A stretch of DNA of 64,000 nucleotides. Origin: Chryseobacterium gallinarum. Its GTDB lineage: Bacteria; Bacteroidota; Bacteroidia; Flavobacteriales; Weeksellaceae. Shown here in pieces: positions 44,184 to 52,254 of the stretch. The stretch covers positions 248,001 through 312,000 of the forward strand of contig NZ_CP009928.1 of NCBI RefSeq assembly GCF_001021975.1, given 5' to 3'. Below the pieces are notes generated by a model that was not told the origin of the DNA, ran no database searches, and was given only the letters and a program-made list of their open reading frames with translations. Position numbers and translations under genes: made by a program. Positions within the stretch are counted from its first letter, which is position 1; each line of letters opens with the position of its first letter.

Positions 44184-45296
44184 TTATTTTGAAATTACCC
44201 GCACCATTCCTTTTACCATCACCAATTTCTCCATCAGTTCTTCTCTGGAATCAGCCAGCACGTTAATGTGTCCCATTTTTCTGCCTGGTTTGGTTTCGGT
44301 TTTTCCATACAAATGCACATAGGTTTCCGGAAGTTTAAGCACTTCCTCCATGCCTTCATATACTACTTTACCGGCATAGCCCTCTGCTCCTACAAGGTTC
44401 AGCATCCCACTATAAGTGATTGCATCCGTATCTGCCAAAGGAAGATTCTTCACTACACGGTACATCTGCTCAAATTGTGAATTCGTATTCCCTTCCTGGC
44501 TTTGGTGTCCGGAATTGTGTAATCTCGGAGCGGTTTCATTCACCCATACCTTTCCTTGTTTATCCAGGAACAGTTCGATGGCAAACAATCCCGGAGAATT
44601 GACCGCATTCAGGAATTTTTCTGTAATAGAGTCTATCTGGCGCTGAACATCTTCAGTCAGGAGTACCGGGCACACGTTAAAATCAAGTAGGTTCAGTTTC
44701 GGGTCGGCAACCATTTCCGTAACCGGGAAGGTATTGGTTTCTCCTCTTTCGTTTCTGGCAACAATCACGGAAAGTTCTTTATCTATGTCTACAAGACTTT
44801 CTATTACTGAAGCTTCTTTCCATAAATGTTGGTAATCTTCTTCTGTTTTAATGACCTGAACGCCTTTTCCGTCATAGCCTCCCGTATTCATTTTTTGAAC
44901 AAAAGGCAATGGCATGATGATTTTTTCTTCACTATTCCATACTACCTGAAATTCCGGACTTGGGATATCATGGGTTTTATAGAACTCTTTCTGTAGAATT
45001 TTTTGCTGGATGGTCTTGATGATACTGGCATTGGGTACTACTTTTACGCCCTGTTTTTCAAGCTCAGCCAATGCATCTGCATTTACATGTTCTATTTCAA
45101 TGGTTACCACATCTTTATCTTTTCCAAAGTTCAGCACCGTCTCATAGTCGTTGAAATTTCCCTGTGTAAAATATGAGATATTATGACACGGAGCGTCAGA
45201 AGCAGGGTCCAGTGTGTAAAACTCATCATCATACTTCAGCGCAGTTTGTATCAGCATTCTTCCCAGCTGTCCGCCTCCCAGAATTCCTATTTTCAT
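44184..45296 (-). CDS. purK: 5-(carboxyamino)imidazole ribonucleotide synthase
   Basis: The 370-residue ATP-grasp protein opens IGILGGGQLGRMLIQTALKY, then shows PLPFVQKMNTGGYDGKGVQVI, the AlaPhe ATP-grasp region and the terminal GKVWVNETAPRLHNSGHQ metal-binding segment. It makes N5-CAIR from AIR, ATP and bicarbonate, supplying PurE. The gene is 28 nt downstream of the DUF1543 gene and is probably cotranscribed with it. Confidence 0.96.
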   Translation of the reverse strand: MKIGILGGGQLGRMLIQTALKYDDEFYTLDPASDAPCHNISYFTQGNFNDYETVLNFGKDKDVVTIEIEHVNADALAELEKQGVKVVPNASIIKTIQQKILQKEFYKTHDIPSPEFQVVWNSEEKIIMPLPFVQKMNTGGYDGKGVQVIKTEEDYQHLWKEASVIESLVDIDKELSVIVARNERGETNTFPVTEMVADPKLNLLDFNVCPVLLTEDVQRQIDSITEKFLNAVNSPGLFAIELFLDKQGKVWVNETAPRLHNSGHQSQEGNTNSQFEQMYRVVKNLPLADTDAITYSGMLNLVGAEGYAGKVVYEGMEEVLKLPETYVHLYGKTETKPGRKMGHINVLADSREELMEKLVMVKGMVRVISK

Positions 45297-45323
45297 TTTC
45301 TATTTTTATATTAGATTGTATTC

Positions 45324-45887
45324 TTATTGAATTTTATCAATTTTTAAGTATCCCAGCCCCATCAGGTTTTCCTGATTGCCTGCATCAGACTTCTGAAGGA
45401 CGATGGAATATTTTTCTTTCATTTTTTGAGGAAGGATATCATTAACATTAAAAATGTCATCAATGTCTACTCCATGTTTATCATCAATATGGCTTACGGC
45501 TCCTTCAAATCCCATTGTCTGATAGAATTCAGTTTCTTTTGCCCTCTTCACAATTTCCCCCATGGATTGTCCCACCATTAAATGCTGCTCATGAAACTCT
45601 TCAAAAAAACCTTTTTTATACCCTCCAAGATTAAGAAAGTACAGCTGATGTTCTGATGTTTCCTCTCCTTTCTCTACGATCTTTACTTCATATCCGTCTG
45701 CAAACCTCACTTCCTGATAACAGTCCACATGGATTTTACCTTCTGCTTCCTTCCAAAACTCTTTCATATCGGGAACCAGGTCTTTCAGGCTTTCCGCAAT
45801 TCCAAAAAACACATCGTGCTGCTCGATGTTTCTCCCCTTGGGTGTTGCTCCAAGGATCACATAAAATAATTTCATTTCACTTTTCAT
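45324..45887 (-). CDS. DUF1543-like protein
   Basis: The 187-residue protein opens KLFYVILGATPKGRNIEQHDVFFGIAESLKDL, the pattern I associate with the DUF1543 family, and has a second similar unit (LYFLNLGGYKKGFFEEFHEQHLMVG). The two halves look like an internal duplication. Function unknown. An exact promoter ends 5 nt before the ATG at 45887, which supports this start over the internal ATG at 45875. It precedes purK. Confidence 0.8.
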   Translation of the reverse strand: MKSEMKLFYVILGATPKGRNIEQHDVFFGIAESLKDLVPDMKEFWKEAEGKIHVDCYQEVRFADGYEVKIVEKGEETSEHQLYFLNLGGYKKGFFEEFHEQHLMVGQSMGEIVKRAKETEFYQTMGFEGAVSHIDDKHGVDIDDIFNVNDILPQKMKEKYSIVLQKSDAGNQENLMGLGYLKIDKIQ

Positions 45888-45892
45888 GCATA

Positions 45893-45922
45893 CAAAAATA
45901 CGTTAAATTTATCTTTTTCAAA
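45893..45922 (-). promoter_or_regulatory. Promoter of the DUF1543-purK unit (TTTG-18-TATTTTTG)
   Basis: On the minus strand TTTG (45922-45919), an 18-nt spacer and the exact box TATTTTTG (45900-45893) end 5 nt before the ATG. Its -33 lies back-to-back with the -33 of the divergent TauE promoter (CAAATGTTTG, 45919-45928). Confidence 0.7.
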
Positions 45923-45924
45923 TG

Positions 45925-45956
45925 TTTGGAAGACTACTACAATAATTTTATATTTG
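45925..45956 (+). promoter_or_regulatory. Promoter of the TauE/SafE operon (TTTG-20-TATATTTG)
   Basis: TTTG (45925-45928), a 20-nt spacer and the exact box TATATTTG (45949-45956), 16 nt before the ATG at 45973. Confidence 0.7.
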
Positions 45957-45972
45957 TAACATTATTTGTATC

Positions 45973-46803
45973 ATGTCAGAAATTATCATTCTCTTCCTTG
46001 GCGCCATTTCAGCAGGTCTTTTAGGCTCACTTACAGGTTTAGGAGGAGGAGTTATCATTATTCCTTTATTAACACTGGGCTTTGGTGTTCCTATGCATTA
46101 TGCTATCGGAGCTTCACTTATTTCTGTTATCGGAACTTCCTCAGGTGCGGCAGTAGCATTTGTGAAAGAAGGATTTACCAATATGAGAATCGGAATGTTC
46201 CTTGAAATAGCCACTACAGCCGGAGCTATTATCGGAGCCTTGGTTTCAGGAATGCTTAATCCGAATACCATCGGGATTATTTTTGCGAGCATTCTTCTGT
46301 TAACGGTGATTTTAAATTTAAAAGGAAAGCCTGATCATCAGGAACCTTTGATAAAAGGCAGTCTGGAAGATAAACTAAAACTTTACGGTACCTTTCCTGA
46401 TAAGGGAATATTGAAAAACTATTCTGCAAGAAATACCGTTCCGGGATTTTTGATGATGATGTTTGCCGGAGCGATGTCTGGGCTTTTAGGAATAGGCTCG
46501 GGAGCACTGAAAGTATTGGCGATGGATAATATGATGAAATTACCTTTCAAAGTATCTACCACAACCAGTAACTTTATGATTGGGGTAACCGCTGTAGCCA
46601 GTGCGTTGATTTATTTCCAGAGGGGAGAAATTATTCCTGTTATTGTAGCTCCTGTATTGATTGGAGTGGTAGTAGGAAGTTTTATCGGTTCCAAAACCCT
46701 GATGGTTTCAAAAACAAAAAAGCTGAAAGTATTTTTTGCTATTGTCATTACCATCCTGTCTGTATATATGATGTATAACGGTATTACCAAAAGCTTCAGA
46801 TAA
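45973..46803 (+). CDS. TauE/SafE-family sulfite/organosulfur exporter
   Basis: The 276-residue protein has about eight membrane helices with two repeats of the TauE/SafE glycine motif: LGSLTGLGGGVIIIPLLTL and MSGLLGIGSGALKVLAMD. Homologues move sulfite, sulfoacetate or related anions. Its stop codon overlaps the next ATG by one base (TAATG), and that gene encodes a DUF1634 membrane protein, a common partner of TauE/SafE. Confidence 0.87.
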   Translation: MSEIIILFLGAISAGLLGSLTGLGGGVIIIPLLTLGFGVPMHYAIGASLISVIGTSSGAAVAFVKEGFTNMRIGMFLEIATTAGAIIGALVSGMLNPNTIGIIFASILLLTVILNLKGKPDHQEPLIKGSLEDKLKLYGTFPDKGILKNYSARNTVPGFLMMMFAGAMSGLLGIGSGALKVLAMDNMMKLPFKVSTTTSNFMIGVTAVASALIYFQRGEIIPVIVAPVLIGVVVGSFIGSKTLMVSKTKKLKVFFAIVITILSVYMMYNGITKSFR

Positions 46804-47186
46804 TGAAAAAGAATTTTACAGATGTAGATCTGAACCGCTCTGTAGGAAATCTTCTAAGATTAGGCGTTATCCTGTCTGTAGCTACTTCTTTGATCGGGTT
46901 TATCAAGCTGTTTACCGAAGGCTTTGAAATGCCAAAAAAATACACTTCCCTGGATATGGGAAGCTCTTCAGAAAAAGTATGGACCCATTTCTGGGAGTCT
47001 TTATGTAAAGGAGAAGGGATGGCTATCATCCAACTGGGAATCCTGTTGTTGATTTTCACTCCGTTAATGAGGATTGTTTTTGCTTTAATAGGCTATTTAA
47101 AAGAAAAAGACTACGTCTATGTAGTCATTTCCTCAATTGTTCTCGCGATTATGGCTGTGAGCTTTTTTGCAGGGTACGCGCATTAA
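46803..47186 (+). CDS. DUF1634-family membrane protein
   Basis: The 127-residue protein has three membrane helices (LRLGVILSVATSLIGFIKL, AIIQLGILLLIFTPLMRIVFALIGYL, YVYVVISSIVLAIMAVSFFAGYAH), the layout of DUF1634. It begins inside the stop codon of the TauE/SafE gene (1-nt overlap), so it is translationally coupled and likely a subunit or helper of that exporter. Confidence 0.83.
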   Translation: MKKNFTDVDLNRSVGNLLRLGVILSVATSLIGFIKLFTEGFEMPKKYTSLDMGSSSEKVWTHFWESLCKGEGMAIIQLGILLLIFTPLMRIVFALIGYLKEKDYVYVVISSIVLAIMAVSFFAGYAH

Positions 47187-47188
47187 CT

Positions 47189-47566
47189 TTACATTTCATA
47201 AAACTCCAGCGGCAGCTGATCAGGATCCTGGGTAAAGAAAAACTCTTTTCCTGTGAATTCATCTATGCGGATTTCCTCACACTCCAGCCCTTTAGCAAGC
47301 AACTCGTTTCGTTTTTCTGCTACATTTTCCACAGAGAAAGCAAGATGCCTCAGGCCACAGGCTTCCGGACGGGAAGGGCGTGCAGGAGGATCGGGAAAAG
47401 AAAACAGCTCAATCACATAATGCTCACCAATAGCCAGGTCCAGCTTATAAGACTGACGTTCTTTACGATATACTTCGCGGATGATATCCAACCCTAAAAC
47501 CTCTGTGTAAAACTTTTTAGAAACCTGATAATCAGAGCAAATAATTGCAATATGATGGATTTTCAT
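47189..47566 (-). CDS. VOC-family protein (YaeR/GloA2-like)
   Basis: The 125-residue protein has a vicinal-oxygen-chelate fold with two beta-alpha-beta-beta-beta units: MKIHHIAIICSDYQVSKKFYTEVLGLDIIREVYR and CGLRHLAFSVENVAEKRNELLAKG. Candidate metal ligands are His5, the His of LRHLAF, and the two Glu of EHYVIELF and LPLEFYE. The sequence is closer to the YaeR group than to true glyoxalase I. It follows the NTF2-like gene by 14 nt and ends 2 nt from the convergent DUF1634 gene. Confidence 0.83.
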   Translation of the reverse strand: MKIHHIAIICSDYQVSKKFYTEVLGLDIIREVYRKERQSYKLDLAIGEHYVIELFSFPDPPARPSRPEACGLRHLAFSVENVAEKRNELLAKGLECEEIRIDEFTGKEFFFTQDPDQLPLEFYEM

Positions 47567-47580
47567 GTAAGAATTTTTAT

Positions 47581-48030
47581 TTATTTTATTTCCTTGCAGT
47601 TATCTTTCCTTCTCGTATCGATAATGTATTGAATCTTCCACTCATTATTCTGTTTCACCAACTGAAAACTATTGGCTCCGCAATGAGAGAGTTTTCCTTT
47701 TAAGTAGAAAGAATAAGGCGTAAATACACTGGCAAGGTTTCCATCTGTATGAATAGCTTCTATTGTAATTCTTTCCTCAAGGTCTCCCTTTGAAAATTTG
47801 GAAACCGAAGTAATGAAATCCTGCAGGCTATCCCCTTTTACACTTCCATCTTTCGTTATTGTCTGAAGGACTGCATGTTCTGTAAAGGCTGACTTTACCA
47901 GTTCAGCATCTGCATTTTTCATACCAAGAAACAGGTTTCGTATGGGCTTCTCAACATCCTGATTCTGCTGACCGAAACCTGAAATACTCATCAGGATAAA
48001 GAGTCCTGCTATTTTATTCATAAGATACAT
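47581..48030 (-). CDS. Exported NTF2-like/SnoaL-like protein
   Basis: The 149-residue protein has an N-terminal signal peptide (MNKIAGLFILMSISGFGQQ) and a NTF2-like cone fold with IRNLFLGMKNADAELVKSAF...AVLQTI...VFTPYSFYLKGKLSHCGANSFQLVKQNNEWKIQYIIDTRR. Members include isomerase-like and binding proteins. Start: the ATG at 48030 has a TTTATTTG sequence 5 nt upstream (one mismatch from the -7 box); the second Met at 48021 is the alternative. It is probably cotranscribed with the VOC gene. Confidence 0.78.
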   Translation of the reverse strand: MYLMNKIAGLFILMSISGFGQQNQDVEKPIRNLFLGMKNADAELVKSAFTEHAVLQTITKDGSVKGDSLQDFITSVSKFSKGDLEERITIEAIHTDGNLASVFTPYSFYLKGKLSHCGANSFQLVKQNNEWKIQYIIDTRRKDNCKEIK

Positions 48031-48134
48031 TTAAACAAATAAAAATAGGTAAAATAAAATTTAAATGGATTATTAAATTTTAAAAATCATTTTTCATAAA
48101 TTGTAACAAAATTATTTCACCCAAAGAATTTAGT

Positions 48135-49217
48135 ATGTGGATTATTTATATAATTCTGGTCATCCTTTTACTCGTACTGACCATCCTTCCAAAAATTCAG
48201 CATTCCCACTGGATATTCCGGGTCCCCGAATTTGCTAAAATACAGGTCACTTTTCTTATATTTTTCACTTTTCTGCTAGGATTTATCATTGATTCTAAAG
48301 AATATATATGGTATTATCAGGGGTTTCTGCTTGCCTTGTTTGTTCATCACAGCCACATTCTCATCAGGTACACCCGTCTGTATCCTGTAAAAAAACATAA
48401 ACAGCGTTACAAATCCTCCGGAAAGCTACATTTTATTTCTGCCAATGTATATCAGTTCAATAAGGAATATGACAGGTTTTGTAAACTTATTGAAAAGTAC
48501 AGCCCGGATTTCTTCCTGACAATGGAAAGCAACAGCGATTGGGAAAAGGCAATGACACCTTTGGAAAAAGAATATCCCTACCAGCATAAAGTAACCCTTG
48601 AAAACACCTATGGAATGCATTTCTATTCCAGAATTGAAATTAAGGAAGCCAGAACTCATTATTTTGTGGCAGATGACATTCCGAGTATTGAAATTCACAT
48701 GAAAACAAGCGATGGATTTTCTTTTGTTTTCTTTGGCGTGCACCCACCACCGCCAAGTCCTACAGAGGAAGAAACCTCCAAGGAAAGGGATGGTGACCTG
48801 CTGAGTACCGCCAAGCGTGTAAAGGATATCAAAAAACCGGTCATTGTAGTAGGAGACTTCAATAATGTTGCCTGGTCAAGATCATCAATACTCTTCAGAA
48901 AAACAAGTCATCTGATCGACCCGAGGGTCGGGCATTCTTTTGTTTCCACTTTTCATGCCAGATACCGGCTTTTGAGGTTTCCTATTGACCTGATGTTTCA
49001 CAGCGAAGATATTTTTATTAAACAGCTGAAGACATTGGAAAATTTTGGATCGGATCATCTGCCGGTGTACTGTGAATTTTTCATAGACCATCACAATGAC
49101 GAACAGGAAGAGCTAATAGAAACGGCAACTTCCGAAGAAAAAGCAGAAGCAGAAATAATGATAGAGGAAGGAAAGCAGGAAGATGGCAATCGGGAAGCGA
49201 TCGTTACTGAAGAGTAA
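48135..49217 (+). CDS. Membrane-anchored endonuclease/exonuclease/phosphatase-family protein
   Basis: The 360-residue protein has three N-terminal membrane helices (IIYIILVILLLVLTILP, IQVTFLIFFTFLLGFII, YYQGFLLALFVHHSHIL) and a C-terminal EEP catalytic domain with FFLTMESNSDW, FFGVHPPPPS, VIVVGDFNNVAWS and FGSDHLPVYCEF. The Asn/Asp/His set of Mg-dependent phosphodiesterases is present. The C terminus is a Glu-rich acidic tail. The active domain probably faces the periplasm; substrate unknown. Confidence 0.85.
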   Translation: MWIIYIILVILLLVLTILPKIQHSHWIFRVPEFAKIQVTFLIFFTFLLGFIIDSKEYIWYYQGFLLALFVHHSHILIRYTRLYPVKKHKQRYKSSGKLHFISANVYQFNKEYDRFCKLIEKYSPDFFLTMESNSDWEKAMTPLEKEYPYQHKVTLENTYGMHFYSRIEIKEARTHYFVADDIPSIEIHMKTSDGFSFVFFGVHPPPPSPTEEETSKERDGDLLSTAKRVKDIKKPVIVVGDFNNVAWSRSSILFRKTSHLIDPRVGHSFVSTFHARYRLLRFPIDLMFHSEDIFIKQLKTLENFGSDHLPVYCEFFIDHHNDEQEELIETATSEEKAEAEIMIEEGKQEDGNREAIVTEE

Positions 49218-49223
49218 ACATAA

Positions 49224-49256
49224 AAAAGTGGGTCAAAAACCCACTTTTAATTTTTT
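49224..49256. terminator. Bidirectional terminator between the EEP gene and mvaD
   Basis: The hairpin AAAAGTGGGT / ACCCACTTTT with a short A-rich loop is followed by AATTTTTT. It overlaps the last bases of mvaD. Confidence 0.85.
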
Positions 49257-50313
49257 AAAATATCATTACATCCTTTACCACCCCATTTTTCTGGGTGTGC
49301 TGTAATAATGTAGTTTCGATGAATATTTTAATCTGTTCTTCGGAACCATCATTGGGAAATAAAAGGTGAACATTAGCACCGGCATCCAGTGTAAAGAATA
49401 AAGGCAGCCCTGTTTCCTTTCTGAAATCCCAGATTTTATTAATGACCTCCAGTGTTCCTGTTTTCATCAGAATAAAAGCCGGGTCACTCATCATCATCAT
49501 CGCATGCAGCGTAAGGGCTTCATGTTCTACCAGCTTGATAAACTGTTCCATATCTCCTGTCTTGAGGATCTCTTTCATCGGAACGAAGTTCTCCCTTGCT
49601 TCCTGAAACCTTCTTTCCGCATAAGGATTGGTTTTCATCAGGCCATGTCCAACAGTAGAAGAGACGCTCTTCTGACCTTCATGGATCAATAAAACCCAGT
49701 CATTGAAATTTTTGAATATTCCATGAATTTCAGTTTCCGGATAAGGCACCGCAAAAAGATCGGAACTTCCTTCTACCTCATCTGTTTTTCCCCAGACAAT
49801 AAGCCCGTTATACAAGCTTCTGCAGGCGCTTCCGCTTCCAAGTCTTGCTAAAAATGAAGCTTTTTTCAAAGATTCTTCAGCTGAAGATATTCCCGCAAAT
49901 GTTTCATCAAGCTTCATCAGGCATTTTGCAATGGCTCCAAATCCTGAGGCTGAACTGGCAATTCCTGAACTGTGCGGAAAGGTATTTTCTGTTCTGATGA
50001 TATATTTTCCTTTCAGAATCCATGGAAGGTATTGTTCAATATTTCTAAAATACTTTTCAATTTTTTCAGCAAATTTTACCTCTTCATTTCCTGCCAGAAA
50101 AGTCTGTACCGAAAATGGTTCATCAGCCAAAAACTCCATTGATGTATTGGTTTTGCAATGATTCAAAGTATAGCTGATACTTGGATTGGCAGGGATCTGA
50201 TCTGCATATTTTCCCCAATATTTGATAAGGGCAATATTAGACGGACAGCTCTCTGAGACCGTTTGTGTCTGAATAGTAAAGTTGGGATTTCCTATAAATT
50301 CCTGTGTTGTCAT
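49255..50313 (-). CDS. mvaD: Diphosphomevalonate decarboxylase
   Basis: From the ATG at 50313 the protein has 352 residues. Family motifs are CPSNIALIKYWGKYADQIPANPSISYTL at the N terminus and the GHMP ATP loop PHSSGIASSASGFGAIAKC; HEALTLHAMMMMSDPAFILM and FTLDAGANVHLLF follow. It makes isopentenyl diphosphate from mevalonate diphosphate, so this organism uses the mevalonate pathway, as many flavobacteria do. The 10 extra in-frame codons upstream (to 50343) run into a repeat and are not used. Confidence 0.92.
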   Translation of the reverse strand: MTTQEFIGNPNFTIQTQTVSESCPSNIALIKYWGKYADQIPANPSISYTLNHCKTNTSMEFLADEPFSVQTFLAGNEEVKFAEKIEKYFRNIEQYLPWILKGKYIIRTENTFPHSSGIASSASGFGAIAKCLMKLDETFAGISSAEESLKKASFLARLGSGSACRSLYNGLIVWGKTDEVEGSSDLFAVPYPETEIHGIFKNFNDWVLLIHEGQKSVSSTVGHGLMKTNPYAERRFQEARENFVPMKEILKTGDMEQFIKLVEHEALTLHAMMMMSDPAFILMKTGTLEVINKIWDFRKETGLPLFFTLDAGANVHLLFPNDGSEEQIKIFIETTLLQHTQKNGVVKDVMIF

Positions 50314-50337
50314 AATATATTTAAGTGATTGAGACTT

Positions 50338-50387
50338 GGCCACTCCGCCAAAAATTCTTCGAATTTTCGCCTGCTCCGGAAGAGGAG
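50338..50387. repeat. Dispersed imperfect palindrome (GCAAAAATTC type), copy 2
   Basis: CCGCCAAAAATTCTTCGAAT followed by TTTCGCCTGCTCC and AGAGGAG reads as the inverse of the element at 7944-7995. The central inverted repeat is 50347-50357/50361-50371 with two mismatches. It lies just upstream of mvaD. Confidence 0.6.
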
Positions 50388-50484
50388 AGTTGTAACGTCT
50401 TCAATTGATATTCGTAAAGTTGAAGGTTTTTACAAAAACTTAAGAGTTCAAAAATTTTTGTAACTTTTGTAGTTTACAAGTCAG

Positions 50485-52254
50485 TTAATACATCTTTTCA
50501 ATAATATCTGCATATTTCTTCAAAACCACGTTTCTCTTCACCTTCAATGTAGGAGTAATCTCTCCTGTATTGATGTCAAATTCTGCCGGCATTAAAGTAA
50601 ATTTCTTCACTTTTTCGTAATCTGCCAGATGGCTTTGCAATTCTTTAATTTTTTCTTTATAAAAGCTGTTCACGGTATCATTTTTCACCGCATCTTCCCA
50701 ATTCGTGAAAGGAATATTGTTCTTCCTGATATAATCCTGTAAAAATTCAAAATTCGGAACAATTAATGCAGAAACAAACTGCCTTCCTTCAGCTACCAGC
50801 ATAATCTGCTGAATAAAATTATTGTTGGTCAGAAGGTTTTCAATCTGTTGCGGGGCAATATATTTTCCATTGGAAGTTTTCATCAGATCTTTGATCCTAT
50901 CCGTAATAATCAGGTTTCCGTGTTCGTCAAATTTTCCGGCATCACCGGTTTTAAACCAACCGTCTTCCGTGAATACTTTCCGGGTTTCTTCAGGTTTATT
51001 GTAATACCCTTTCATGATTCCATTTCCTTTTGCCTGAATCTCATCATTTTCTCCGATACGGATTTCTACCCCGGGAAGTGGTTTTCCACTGGTAGCATGT
51101 TCAAAGTGGGTTAAAGGAAAAAGGGTCAGCGTTGCCGTAGTTTCTGTCAAGCCATACCCTACTGTTACGTGAATTCCCACAGATTCAAAAAATCGGGTGA
51201 CTTCAGGTGACAAAGAGGCCCCTCCACAAGGTAAAAACCATAATCTTCCCCCCATTTTTTCTTTAATTTTGCTGAAGACCAGCATGTCTGCTACAGATTC
51301 TTTAATTTTTAATCCGAAAGGAACCGGCTTTTCATTTCTTCTTAGCTCCGCGGTCTCCCATCCTGTTTTCAATGCCCAGTTAAAAATCTTTTTCTTTAAT
51401 GAGGAACCTTCTCCCGCTTTTTCCAGGACTCCGGCATATACCTTCTGGAAAAACCTCGGTACGGCACACATTGCTGTAGGTTTTACTTCCTCCAATGCTT
51501 TTGCTACGTTTTTCGGGTCTTCCAGGAAGTAGACTCTTGCTCCTCCATATAAAGACAATAAGCTCCAGCTTCTTTCAAAAACATGGCTTAAGGGAAGGAA
51601 TGCCAGCGAAAGCTCTTCCTCGAAGTTTTTAAATTTAAAAAATTCAAAATGAGAATCGAAAGCTTTGATAAAGTTACCATGGGTAAGCATTACTCCTTTC
51701 GGGGTTCCGGTGGTTCCGGAAGTATAAATCAATGTTGCAGTATCTTCATATTCTTTTTTGCAAAATTCCAGTTTAGGAGAAGCTTTTGCGATAAAGTCTT
51801 CAAGATAAAAGCTATTGAATTCCTTTTTGATCCATACTGCTTTTTTAGAAACAACAATGGTTTCAAGGTTATTTTCTTCTTTAGCCAAAAGTTCCAGGCA
51901 GATATCATACTGCATTTGGTTTCCTACCAAAACAATCTTAGATCCTGAATCATTAATGATATATTCTGCCTGTTCCCCATTATTGGTTGAGTATATCGGA
52001 ACTGTGATCGCTCCTATAGCCATGGAAGCCAGATCAAAAATCATCCATTCTGAAGAATTGTCAGAATAGATGGCTACTCTGTCATTTTCCTGTACACCTG
52101 CATCTCTTAACGCATTTGCTGTTTTGAAAATAATCTCACTGAATTTTTTCCAGCTGAGCTCTTTCCAGGCTTCATCTTTCTTTTTAAAACCAATGGCGGC
52201 TTTTACAGGATGCTTTTCTACATTTTTAAGGATAATTGCCTCTGCAAGATTCAT
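50485..52254 (-). CDS. AMP-binding long-chain acyl-CoA ligase
   Basis: The 589-residue protein belongs to the ANL adenylating family. Motifs: the ATP loop YTSGTTGTPKGVMLTHGNF, LSLAFLPLSHVFER, GYGLTETTATLT, and WFKTGDAGKFDEHGNLIITDR. The N-terminal region (SWKKFSEIIFKTANALRDAG) and length fit the FAA/FadD15 long-chain type, which activates a fatty acid to acyl-CoA. Its start overlaps the stop of the NAD-reductase gene by 4 nt (ATGA), so they are translationally coupled. Confidence 0.9.
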   Translation of the reverse strand: MNLAEAIILKNVEKHPVKAAIGFKKKDEAWKELSWKKFSEIIFKTANALRDAGVQENDRVAIYSDNSSEWMIFDLASMAIGAITVPIYSTNNGEQAEYIINDSGSKIVLVGNQMQYDICLELLAKEENNLETIVVSKKAVWIKKEFNSFYLEDFIAKASPKLEFCKKEYEDTATLIYTSGTTGTPKGVMLTHGNFIKAFDSHFEFFKFKNFEEELSLAFLPLSHVFERSWSLLSLYGGARVYFLEDPKNVAKALEEVKPTAMCAVPRFFQKVYAGVLEKAGEGSSLKKKIFNWALKTGWETAELRRNEKPVPFGLKIKESVADMLVFSKIKEKMGGRLWFLPCGGASLSPEVTRFFESVGIHVTVGYGLTETTATLTLFPLTHFEHATSGKPLPGVEIRIGENDEIQAKGNGIMKGYYNKPEETRKVFTEDGWFKTGDAGKFDEHGNLIITDRIKDLMKTSNGKYIAPQQIENLLTNNNFIQQIMLVAEGRQFVSALIVPNFEFLQDYIRKNNIPFTNWEDAVKNDTVNSFYKEKIKELQSHLADYEKVKKFTLMPAEFDINTGEITPTLKVKRNVVLKKYADIIEKMY

